Of a stretch of DNA of 11,613 nucleotides, positions 1-6,411 are shown piece after piece. Under the pieces are notes generated by a model. The model worked only from the letters and a program-made list of their open reading frames with translations, was not told where the DNA came from and searched no databases. Each line of letters opens with the position of its first letter. Within the stretch, counting starts at the first letter, position 1. Made by a program: the position numbers and the translations under genes. The stretch comes from CAJPSE01 sp963514535 (GTDB taxonomy: Bacteria > Synergistota > Synergistia > Synergistales > Aminobacteriaceae): NCBI GenBank assembly GCA_963514535.1, contig CAUPUB010000074.1, positions 1 through 11,613 on the forward strand, read 5' to 3'.

Positions 1-3000
1 CCGGGGAGTACATGGCGGCGCTGGAGAAGCTGGAGGCTGGAGAGCCCATCGCCGCAGAGGAGTACGACGCTATCCCCGAGGTCCAGGACGCGAGGAGCAG
101 AACGGCCACGGGCTCGACGCTGGGCATGCCGGACCGCGAGCCCATCCGACAGCAGGTCTATGACAAGCTCATGAGCTACGGCTCCGCGGTGACGGAGGTC
201 GTTGACGGAAGGGAACGGACTGTCTATAATGGGGAAGTCAGAAACGACCGCAGGGCCGATATCATCATTGGCCTTCCCGCCAGCGGCAAATCCTCCGCCC
301 TTGTAGACCCCATCTCCAGCAAGTACAAGTCCATGCTTATCGACAGCGACGAAGCGAAAAAACTCATTCCTGAGTTTGACGACGGCTTCGGCGCTGGGTT
401 CGTTCACGCAGAAAGCAAGGATATTGTCGGTAGAGTATACGATGATGTTACCGATGAGGGGAAAAACGTTGTAATTCCCATCGTAGGGAGTAGTTACGCG
501 AAACTAAAGGATGAGTACATAAACGATCTCCACCAGAAGGGCTATAAGGTCTACGTCCACATGGCGGACATCGACCCCAACGTGGCAGCGGGACGTAACC
601 TGAGGCGCTTCGCAGAGACAGGGCGGTTCGTGGACCTCGCAGCAACGTCTTTCAAGTATGGCAACAAGCCGCGCGAGGTCTTTGAGAGAGTTAAGAAGGA
701 GGGCGTATCGGATGGCTACAGCAGGATCGACACTACAGTCTTCCCCGGAAGGCGGGTCGAAGGGACGGAAGATATATCCCATGACCGAGGAGATTTACGA
801 GAAGGGCGAAGAAGCGTTCTGGGCGGCAGTGCAACAGAGAAGGGCAGAGAAAGCAGCCAAGCAGGGGCAACAGAAGGGCTAGACGCTGAAAGGGCGGGGG
901 GCACTTCCCAGATGGGGATGGCCCCCCGTGGTGTATCCGCCCCCAACGGCAGGACGTACTTTCTCCCGGACGGGACGAGTATCATTGACTTCTTCGAGAC
1001 GGCGAACAAGAGCACGAGCTTCCATGAGTTCGGGCACCACGTCCTCAACAAGATGGTGGAGTTCAGCGGTCTGGAGGGTGTCGATCCTCAGCTTGCTGAG
1101 GACGTGGAGACGATTCTTGAGGAGGCCGGGGTCTCCCGCGAGGCGTTCGACGCGGACACGGACGGCGCCAAAACGAAGGCACACGAGTTCTTCTCCAGAG
1201 GCTTCGAGACGTACCTGTCCGAGGGCAAGGCCCCGACAGCTCGGCTGCGGGACGCCTTCCGGCGCATCCGCAACTGGATGATCGAGGTCTACAACGACAC
1301 GGCGAAGGCTCTGGGCATCGAGCTCTCTGATGAGATGCGCGGCGTCTACAACCGGCTGTTCGCCTCGGACGGGGCGTTCGGGGATATCTACGGCGCGGAG
1401 GACGTGAAGGCCGGGACGAACAATCCTGCCAAGACGCAGGGGGAAGTGCAGCCCCGCCCCAAGACGGTCACGACCACGACCCGGAAGGGTGTGGAGGTCG
1501 ATACCAAGGTCCGCGACACGAGTAACGACACCCGGATGATGGACCTGTTCAACAGCCCGAGCGTCGTGGCGAAGCGGCACGCGAAGTTTCGGCCGTTCTT
1601 CGGCATGGCGAAGGAGGCCGTCGAGAAGCAGGAGCGGATGCGGTCAAACTGGAACAAGGCCGTGGATGCGATCTACGGCAGGAAGGGTCGAGGGGGGCTT
1701 CTGAGCAAAGAGCAGGTCTCGCTCTTCAACGAGGTCCTGTTGGCAGGAGACGCGCTTGGCAAGACGTTCACGGCGGAGGAGCTAAGGGGGCGGGGCTTTG
1801 ACGACGGCATGGTCCGTGCCTACCGTCTGGTGCGTGGGCTCTACGACAACGCGCACCGGATGCTCAGCGCTCAACGGAACATATACGGCAAGGAGAATAT
1901 GGAGTACAGAAAAGGTTACGTTCCCCACTTCTTCCACGCCTGGCGTGTGCTGGAGGATGGGAAGATCGTCACGAGCTTCCGCTCCATGAACGAGGCGATC
2001 AAGGCCGCGGAGAAGATGAAGAAGGAGGGCGAGAACCGAAACATTCGGGTGGCTCCTGCACTGGACGACTTCGGCGGACGCGGGAAGCTGGACGCCGTGA
2101 CGCTGGGGGATATGCAGTACTTCAAGCTGATGGGGAACGTCGAGAAGGCGATGGACCTCTCCCCAGAGGAGGCGCGAGGGCTCCTGGAGGGCGCGGCCCG
2201 GATGAAGGGCCGGTCCCGCGTGTTCAAGAACGCCTGGGAGCGCAAGGGCGTGGCTGGGTTCGACACCAACATGGAGTACGCACTTCGGCATTACCTGAAC
2301 CTGAGCGCCCGGTACATCGCCATGGACACGCTGAAGCACGACGGGATCAACCTCTTTGAGCGGACGTTCGGGCGATTCGACAACGACCACAAGGGGCTGG
2401 CGCGTTACACCAAGGACTACATCAACGACGTGCTGGGCGTGCCGTCGAACGTCGAGCAGACCTTGAACAACTGGGTGCGAAATAGTTGGCTGGGGAGGTA
2501 CCTCCCAAACATCATTGGGGACCGTCCGGCCACGGTAGCCGCCAACAGCATTGCCAGCCTGACCGCGCACTGCAAGCTGGGGTTCCTGAACATTGCGTCG
2601 GCCGCCATGAACCTGTCGCAGTTAAATGGGACCCAGGCGATCATCGGGCCGACCTGGACCATTAAAGCCCTGGCGGAGTACCTGCACCCGAATCAAATGA
2701 CGCTGCGCCTCTACGCCGACGCGGGGGTGGAGGAGAACATCACGGCGGAGAACCCCAGCGGCTACAGCAAGGTCCACCAGGCGCGGGGACTCCTGGCCGA
2801 TACCTCGATGATGGCGTTCCGACTGGTGGACGGCATGGCCCGCAAGGTCACGCTGATCGGCGCGTACCGCAAGGCGCTGTCCGAAGGGATGAACCGGTCG
2901 GCGGCCATCGAGTACGCAAAGCAGGTCAACGACGACGTGAACTTTGACTACTCCGTGGCGGACGCGCCTAACTTTATCCGGCGTACCGGCCCCATCGGGA

Positions 3001-3875
3001 CCCTGCTCTTCCAGTTCAAGAAGTTCCCGGTCAAGATGCTGGAGCTGGCCCTGCCGGGCGTCGGGAAGCTGAAGGGCTGGGAACAGGCGAGGTTCTGGGC
3101 GCCCATGGTCGTGCTGTCTGGGGTCTTCGGGCTGCCGGGGTTCGACTGGTTGAAGGACTGGCTCAAGAGCATCTTCGGGAAGGACCTCGAGCTGGAGACG
3201 AAGAAGTTGGTCGCCGAGAGCTCACTGCCCGAATCGGTGAAGCGGACGATCCTGTACGGGGCGCTGTCGAACCTGGGCATCGACGTCGGGCGCCGTGCGG
3301 GCATGGGGGACTTCTTCCCCAGCGAGCTAGAGGACCTGACGGGCCCGGCAGCAGCGACCGCCGCGCGGGTCGTGGAAAGCCTGCCCAAGGTCTTCGACGA
3401 CGGCAATTTTATGGACCTGATCGAGGGTATATCCCCCGGCCTGGCCAACCCCATCAAGGCCGTCATGGGGGAGACGCGGGACCGCCGACGGGACCGGGTG
3501 GCGTTCCGGTACGACACGATGGGGGAGCGTGTAGCCCGCGCCACGGGCGCGCGTCCCATCCGGGAGGCGATCGAGAACGACGCCGTACGGATAGCGCGGT
3601 ACGAGCAGCAGAAGCGCAGCGCCGCGGAGGCGGACGCCATCGATGACTTCCTGCGGGTTGTGAATACGCCGGGGACTCCGAAGTACGAGGCGGCGCGGAA
3701 GCGTCTGGCGGAGCTCCGAATCGCACCGGAGCGAGTGCGGGCGGAGGGGATGCGCCGTCGCGGGGCGAATGGTGGAGAATCCACCGCCTACGAGCGGGCC
3801 ATGCGCGGGGTGAGGACGCCGAGGCGGCATGAGGACTACAGGTCCATGCAGAATTATGCAGGTATGTGGAACTGA
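1..3875 (+). CDS. Phage polyvalent protein with zeta-toxin kinase and zincin domains (5' partial)
   Basis: The frame is open to the left edge, so the ATG at 12 is probably internal and the N-terminus is missing. At least 1287 residues follow it (numbered from that Met). Residues ~83-250 look like a zeta-toxin or AAA-type P-loop kinase: Walker A GLPASGKS at 87-94, a DSD motif at 111-113, and a GRNLRRFAETGRFVD segment as in zeta toxins. A Gly/Ser/Glu-rich linker (~251-310) follows. Next comes HEFGH at 338-342, an HExxH zincin signature, with HEFFSRGFETYL at 391-402 and an amphipathic LRDAFRRIRNW helix, a pattern known from metallopeptidase-like domains of polyvalent proteins. Residues ~510-1287 hold a GYVPHFFHAW motif and hydrophobic patches near 860-1060, resembling the C-terminal region of large phage internal or polyvalent proteins. 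Such proteins are thought to be packaged and injected to counter host defences. Architecture is fairly certain; activity and substrate are inferred. Confidence 0.8.
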   Translation, partial: GEYMAALEKLEAGEPIAAEEYDAIPEVQDARSRTATGSTLGMPDREPIRQQVYDKLMSYGSAVTEVVDGRERTVYNGEVRNDRRADIIIGLPASGKSSALVDPISSKYKSMLIDSDEAKKLIPEFDDGFGAGFVHAESKDIVGRVYDDVTDEGKNVVIPIVGSSYAKLKDEYINDLHQKGYKVYVHMADIDPNVAAGRNLRRFAETGRFVDLAATSFKYGNKPREVFERVKKEGVSDGYSRIDTTVFPGRRVEGTEDISHDRGDLREGRRSVLGGSATEKGRESSQAGATEGLDAERAGGTSQMGMAPRGVSAPNGRTYFLPDGTSIIDFFETANKSTSFHEFGHHVLNKMVEFSGLEGVDPQLAEDVETILEEAGVSREAFDADTDGAKTKAHEFFSRGFETYLSEGKAPTARLRDAFRRIRNWMIEVYNDTAKALGIELSDEMRGVYNRLFASDGAFGDIYGAEDVKAGTNNPAKTQGEVQPRPKTVTTTTRKGVEVDTKVRDTSNDTRMMDLFNSPSVVAKRHAKFRPFFGMAKEAVEKQERMRSNWNKAVDAIYGRKGRGGLLSKEQVSLFNEVLLAGDALGKTFTAEELRGRGFDDGMVRAYRLVRGLYDNAHRMLSAQRNIYGKENMEYRKGYVPHFFHAWRVLEDGKIVTSFRSMNEAIKAAEKMKKEGENRNIRVAPALDDFGGRGKLDAVTLGDMQYFKLMGNVEKAMDLSPEEARGLLEGAARMKGRSRVFKNAWERKGVAGFDTNMEYALRHYLNLSARYIAMDTLKHDGINLFERTFGRFDNDHKGLARYTKDYINDVLGVPSNVEQTLNNWVRNSWLGRYLPNIIGDRPATVAANSIASLTAHCKLGFLNIASAAMNLSQLNGTQAIIGPTWTIKALAEYLHPNQMTLRLYADAGVEENITAENPSGYSKVHQARGLLADTSMMAFRLVDGMARKVTLIGAYRKALSEGMNRSAAIEYAKQVNDDVNFDYSVADAPNFIRRTGPIGTLLFQFKKFPVKMLELALPGVGKLKGWEQARFWAPMVVLSGVFGLPGFDWLKDWLKSIFGKDLELETKKLVAESSLPESVKRTILYGALSNLGIDVGRRAGMGDFFPSELEDLTGPAAATAARVVESLPKVFDDGNFMDLIEGISPGLANPIKAVMGETRDRRRDRVAFRYDTMGERVARATGARPIREAIENDAVRIARYEQQKRSAAEADAIDDFLRVVNTPGTPKYEAARKRLAELRIAPERVRAEGMRRRGANGGESTAYERAMRGVRTPRRHEDYRSMQNYAGMWN
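781..882 (+). CDS. Possible small nested ORF, 33 aa, out of frame in the polyvalent gene
   Basis: An ATG at 781 opens a 33-residue frame, +1 relative to the large gene, ending in TAG at 880-882. The peptide begins MTEEIYEKGEEAFWAAVQQR and continues with a basic, Lys/Gln-rich tail. It has the charge pattern of a genuine amphipathic helix. In the same stretch the large protein reads only as a low-complexity Gly/Ser/Glu linker (about residues 257-290), so the nested frame looks the more protein-like of the two. A weak purine-rich stretch (gggacggaag) lies 8 nt upstream. It directly follows the zeta-like kinase domain, so it may be the remnant of a small partner gene once located after a stand-alone toxin. 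That role is speculative and no known antitoxin family is recognised. Confidence 0.25.
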   Translation: MTEEIYEKGEEAFWAAVQQRRAEKAAKQGQQKG

Positions 3876-3890
3876 GGAGGAGGATGCGCA

Positions 3891-3926
3891 GTGCCCGAAT
3901 ATCATGACAATTTCAACTTGAAATGA
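3891..3926 (+). pseudogene. 11-codon mini-ORF, possible truncated gene start
   Basis: A purine-rich Shine-Dalgarno (gaggaggaggat, 3874-3885) directly follows the stop of the polyvalent gene. It is positioned 5 nt ahead of a GTG at 3891. The frame reads V/M-PEYHDNFNLK and stops at TGA 3924-3926. The strong ribosome-binding site suggests that a longer gene once continued here in the same operon and lost its body. A tiny leader-type ORF is the alternative. The last codons coincide with the palindrome at 3910-3924. Confidence 0.25.
3910..3924. repeat. Palindrome ATTTCAA-c-TTGAAAT
   Basis: A perfect inverted repeat with 7-bp arms and a one-base centre. Its form suits a dimeric DNA-binding protein site more than an RNA terminator, since the loop is too short. 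No regulator is identified in the window. Confidence 0.45.
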
Positions 3927-3950
3927 GAGCCGCGTTGTCACGAAATGAGA
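3920..3950 (+). repeat. Direct repeat gaaatgaga x2
   Basis: The 9-mer gaaatgaga occurs at 3920-3928 and 3942-3950. The copies start 22 bp apart, about two helical turns, so both lie on the same DNA face. They sit immediately left of the DnaA-box-like cluster and may form part of the same control or origin region. Function unknown. Confidence 0.4.
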
Positions 3951-3958
3951 ATGTATTT

Positions 3959-4004
3959 TGTGGATAACTTAATTATCCACATGTTATCCACGATTTTATC
4001 CACA
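3959..4004. promoter_or_regulatory. Cluster of four DnaA-box-like 9-mers
   Basis: Four 9-mers match the consensus DnaA box TTATCCACA. They are 3959-3967 (reverse orientation, perfect), 3973-3981 (perfect), 3984-3992 (TTATCCACG, one mismatch) and 3996-4004 (perfect). Starts are 14, 11 and 12 bp apart, close to one helical turn. The first two form a 9-bp inverted repeat around a 5-nt centre. The cluster lies in a non-coding, AT-rich spacer between convergent genes. It may bind host DnaA, acting as part of a replication origin, a titration site or a replication-coupled control element. DnaA binding is inferred from the motif alone. Confidence 0.65.
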
Positions 4005-4012
4005 AAAAAACT

Positions 4013-4972
4013 TTACAAGCGTTCGAGTGTTACTCGGGTGGTCCAGCCGGATTTTGACATCGACTGCTGAACGTTCGTCCCCAGGTAGGCTCCGTTCAGC
4101 TCATCCGGTTTGAATCCCTCCAGAGTAATCTCCGCCCCCGCAACGATGGAAGCATCTCCCGGTACCGTAAGCGCCCCCTGCACCAGCCCCCGTTGAAGCA
4201 ATTCCGCCTTGTTCTCCGCCGCGACCTTCGCCTCGGAGGCGTTCCTGAAGCGCTTCTTGATGGTATAAACCGCTTCCCCCTCGCCGCGCTCAACCTCGAT
4301 GCTCTTCTCCTCCGCCTCTGCGGCGTCCCACCACTTTGCCTCGACTACGCCGTACTTTCCTCGATCTGCGAGTGTAAATGAGCCCGTGCAGCTTTCGGTG
4401 TAGACCAGCGTCGTCTTCGGCCGGCTGTTCAGGTTCGGAGGAAAGATCAGGACCGTGTTGTCCCGGATGGCGAAGCTGCCGTTTGCCTCCTCCGTCAGAC
4501 GTTGCAGGAAGTGCAGGTCGGACTCCTGCGTCTGAGCAACGGCATCGTAACGGATATCCATCGACACCTTGGCCTTATAGCCGTGCCTGGCCGCGATCTT
4601 CTCGGCCAGCTCGGCCAGGGTGATGCCCTCCCACTCAATGTCTTCCTTCTGCTTGTCCTTCCCCTTCGAGAAGGAAGCCGAGCGCGCCCGTATCCGCATG
4701 ACGGCGGGCTTCAGCTCCACCGAGGTTTCGTCCACCTCGAATGTCCCCATAAGCTTTTGGCTCTCCTCCTTATACCCCATCCAGAGACGCACCTTCGCTC
4801 CCTTGGGGGGCATGACAAAGGGCGGGTCGTTTGCGACGGAGATCTCCAGTGAGTCCGCCTCGCCCTGCTCCGCGTCGGAATAGGTGAGAGATTCCAGGTG
4901 TTCCCAGATTGGGCGGGTTCTGTCCTCGCCGTCTATTTCAATTCGAGCTGTTGGGGTATAACGTTCTACCAT
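4013..4972 (-). CDS. D: Phage late control / tail hub protein, gpD family
   Basis: This 319-residue protein matches the P2 gpD family, a baseplate hub protein at the tail tip that connects the tube to the baseplate and tape measure. Supporting sequence includes the N-terminal IDGEDRTRPIWEHLESLTYSD segment, a hub-like beta-rich first half (SLEISVAND, VRLWMGYK), the QTQESDLHFLQRLTEEANG stretch at about 149-167 typical of the gpD/VgrG-like fold, and a C-terminal AGAEITLEGF...GAYLGTNVQQSMSKSGW region. Length is close to that of other gpD proteins. The ATG at 4972 has GAGGGAG 8 nt upstream and lies inside the end of the gpX gene; the overlap is ATGGTAG, implying translational coupling. It is the last gene of the tail operon in this direction. 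No ogr-like activator gene follows; the DnaA-box spacer does. Confidence 0.93.
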   Translation of the reverse strand: MVERYTPTARIEIDGEDRTRPIWEHLESLTYSDAEQGEADSLEISVANDPPFVMPPKGAKVRLWMGYKEESQKLMGTFEVDETSVELKPAVMRIRARSASFSKGKDKQKEDIEWEGITLAELAEKIAARHGYKAKVSMDIRYDAVAQTQESDLHFLQRLTEEANGSFAIRDNTVLIFPPNLNSRPKTTLVYTESCTGSFTLADRGKYGVVEAKWWDAAEAEEKSIEVERGEGEAVYTIKKRFRNASEAKVAAENKAELLQRGLVQGALTVPGDASIVAGAEITLEGFKPDELNGAYLGTNVQQSMSKSGWTTRVTLERL

Positions 4973-5163
4973 AGCGATTGCTCCCTCGGCTTAGGGACAA
5001 TGGTGGGAAGCCGAATTTCCCGTCCGGCGCTCAGAAGCTGGTGCATGGCCAAACCGGGGTTGACGTCGAGGACGGTCTCCACGATGCGCCCGTCCAACGA
5101 GCCGTAGTGTTTCCAGCAGAGCAAATCGAGGCGATCCCCGTCAACTGCCGTTCGTGTTTCCAA
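4966..5163 (-). CDS. X: Tail protein X, LysM-like (gpX family)
   Basis: This 65-residue protein belongs to the gpX phage tail family, small proteins with a LysM-like fold that act with gpD in the tail hub. The family pattern is clear: GDRLDLLCWKHYGS, then IVETVLDVNPGLA, then a short IRLPTI strand. Length is typical. The start is a TTG at 5163, chosen because the conserved N-terminal strand (TRTAVDGDRLD) begins right after it. A GGAGG lies only 3 nt upstream, which is unusually close. Its first 23 bases overlap the 3' end of the methyltransferase gene, and its stop overlaps the gpD start by 7 nt. Confidence 0.88.
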   Translation of the reverse strand: METRTAVDGDRLDLLCWKHYGSLDGRIVETVLDVNPGLAMHQLLSAGREIRLPTIVPKPREQSLW

Positions 5164-5899
5164 GTTCCTCCAGCCTCCTCTTCGCTATCTCGCAATACTC
5201 GAGTTCCTTTTCGATCCCCAGCCAGCGCCGGTTCTGCCTCTCGGCGGCAACCGCCGTGGTACCGCTTCCCAGACAGTTGTCCAGGACGAGGTCTCCCTCG
5301 TTCGTGTAGGTTCGGATCAGCCACTCGAAGAGCTCCAGGGGCTTCTCCGTAGGGTGCCCGTGGTTCCGGGCGTTAACGTTCGCGAAGCGCAGGACGCTGC
5401 GCGGGTAGCGCTGCCCGGTATTGCGGTGTTCCTGGATGCGGTATTTCCGGCCGTAGACGCTGCCGTCTCCTCCACCCTTCTTATGATAAGATGTCCCCGG
5501 CGTCATCTGGGGATGATAGACGGGGAGCTTCTTATAGAAGATCAGGATGTTCTCGTGCGCCCGAAGGGGCATCCGATTCGCGTTGAGGAAGCCGCAGGCC
5601 AGGGTCTTCTCCCAAATCAGCTCGTACCGAAACAGTTTGCGTCCCGTCACGATGAGATCGGTGGCAAACGGCTGCTGCGCCGTGAGGGCGATGGCCCCAT
5701 GCTCCCGGATCAGCCTCGAATATTCCGCCCACAACCGACCGAAGGGCAGTTTCTTGTCCCATTTGAAGTTCGTCGTCCCGTAGGGCAGGTCGCACAGGAC
5801 CATGTCGACGCTGCCGTCCGGGATCTCGGGGAGGACATCGAGACAGTCCCCCATGTAGAGCGTTCCGTTCTTTGTCTTAAAAAATGGCGCTTGTTGCAA
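5141..5899 (-). CDS. DNA N6-adenine/N4-cytosine methyltransferase
   Basis: This 252-residue amino-methyltransferase is of the N6_N4_Mtase family and probably modifies phage or host DNA at a specific site. Catalytic motif IV is DLPYG at 37-41. HPTEKP (motif X region) lies at 182-187. The AdoMet-binding motif I, DNCLGSGTT, is at 207-215, followed by GIEKE at 228-232. Motif IV before motif I gives the beta-class order. No separate target-recognition insert is obvious, and no restriction enzyme gene is nearby, so it looks like an orphan methylase. The TTG start at 5899 was chosen because AGGAGG lies at 5909-5914 with a 9-nt spacer and it leads directly into KNGTLYMGDCLDVLP. An upstream in-frame start at 5992 has no family support. 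It interrupts the usual U-X-D order and overlaps gpX by 23 bp. Target sequence unknown. Confidence 0.92.
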   Translation of the reverse strand: MQQAPFFKTKNGTLYMGDCLDVLPEIPDGSVDMVLCDLPYGTTNFKWDKKLPFGRLWAEYSRLIREHGAIALTAQQPFATDLIVTGRKLFRYELIWEKTLACGFLNANRMPLRAHENILIFYKKLPVYHPQMTPGTSYHKKGGGDGSVYGRKYRIQEHRNTGQRYPRSVLRFANVNARNHGHPTEKPLELFEWLIRTYTNEGDLVLDNCLGSGTTAVAAERQNRRWLGIEKELEYCEIAKRRLEELGNTNGS

Positions 5900-5990
5900 A
5901 GTGCGTATCCTCCTGTAGAATGAGGAGGCTGCGCGATTGCTTCGAAATCGTGTAGCGGGCGTCTGTTCAGGGTGCGATCCTGACAGGCGC

Positions 5991-6016
5991 AAGGGCTCCG
6001 CTTCGGCGGGGCCTTT
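5991..6016. terminator. Stable TTCG-loop hairpin between gpU and methyltransferase
   Basis: On the plus strand AAGGGCTCCGC pairs with GCGGGGCCTTT across a TTCG loop, with two G-T wobbles. This is an 11-bp stem closed by the very stable C(UUCG)G tetraloop. The T-run after it is weak in both directions: plus TTTGCGTT, minus CTTGCG. It lies in the 128-bp spacer after the gpU stop (6028). It may partly terminate tail-operon transcripts or process and protect mRNA ahead of the methyltransferase. A full terminator would cut off X and D, so attenuation is more likely. Confidence 0.45.
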
Positions 6017-6027
6017 GCGTTACTCCT

Positions 6028-6411
6028 CTAAAAGTCGAACCTCTCTATTTCCATCGTAAATTCCTGTTTCTGCGCCGCTCCGTCCTCGAAGAAGACGGAG
6101 TCGGTCTGCGAAATACTCTTCACGACCCAGCGGCCAAGGTAGCGTCCGTTTCCGGACATGAGGGGCTGGGGCTTCATCTCGGCGGCGGCCTCCCGCAGGG
6201 CCTCTATCTGAGACAGCCCCGCTTCGCGATAGGAAGGGTAGACCGTGCCCCGCAGGCTGATGCTCCGCACCTCCAGCCCCATCGCCTGATGCTGCGGGGT
6301 GTTTTGGAGGCGATCGACCTTTGCCCAAGGGCACTCCGCTTTCAGGGACAGTTCGGCGTAGGCTGCGGTGTCAACGCCGAATTGAAAGTCACCCAAGGAA
6401 AGCATCATCAT
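6028..6411 (-). CDS. U: Tail terminator / completion protein, gpU family
   Basis: This 127-residue protein belongs to the P2 gpU family, which caps the tail tube and helps fix tail length. Recognisable family features are the MMMLSLGDFQF start, the WAKVDRLQNTPQHQAMG segment, SLRGTVYPSYREAG at about 51-64, and the PLMSGNGRYLGRWVVKSISQ...VFFEDGAAQKQEFTMEIERFD C-terminal half. The conserved pattern is GxxxGxxVxxxVxExxSxFFxDGxxxKxxFTLxLxR. Length matches the family. The ATG at 6411 is followed by two more (6408, 6405); the first is preferred because AAGGAG lies 8 nt upstream. The gene overlaps the 3' end of the tape measure gene by 23 bp, indicating coupling. Confidence 0.92.
   Translation of the reverse strand: MMMLSLGDFQFGVDTAAYAELSLKAECPWAKVDRLQNTPQHQAMGLEVRSISLRGTVYPSYREAGLSQIEALREAAAEMKPQPLMSGNGRYLGRWVVKSISQTDSVFFEDGAAQKQEFTMEIERFDF

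Larger units (their letters stand above)
3876..4012. other. AT-rich spacer between convergent genes
   Basis: This 137-bp spacer separates the stop of the polyvalent gene from the stop of the minus-strand gpD gene. It is much more AT-rich than its flanks. It holds, in order, a strong Shine-Dalgarno followed by an 11-codon ORF, a 7-bp-arm palindrome, two copies of gaaatgaga, and a cluster of DnaA-box-like 9-mers. No hairpin with a convincing T-tract was found, so how the two convergent transcripts end is unclear. Confidence 0.7.

Noticed and set aside
2948..3784. Minus-strand open frame of 278 codons opposite the polyvalent gene
   Set aside because: It is Ser/Arg/Pro-rich shadow coding typical of antisense to GC-rich genes, with no domain or ribosome-binding site support.
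3935..3963. Promoter with -35 TTGTCA in the spacer
   Set aside because: No acceptable -10 hexamer occurs 16-18 nt downstream, so the -35 match alone is not enough.
5354..5923. Plus-strand open frame of 189 codons opposite the methyltransferase
   Set aside because: The minus strand holds an unmistakable methyltransferase with motifs in order; the plus frame shows no domain pattern.
5934..5950. tRNA-like T-arm (CGATT, 7-nt loop, AATCG)
   Set aside because: The loop does not fit the TTCRANY pattern in register, and no anticodon arm, D-arm or acceptor stem could be found around it.
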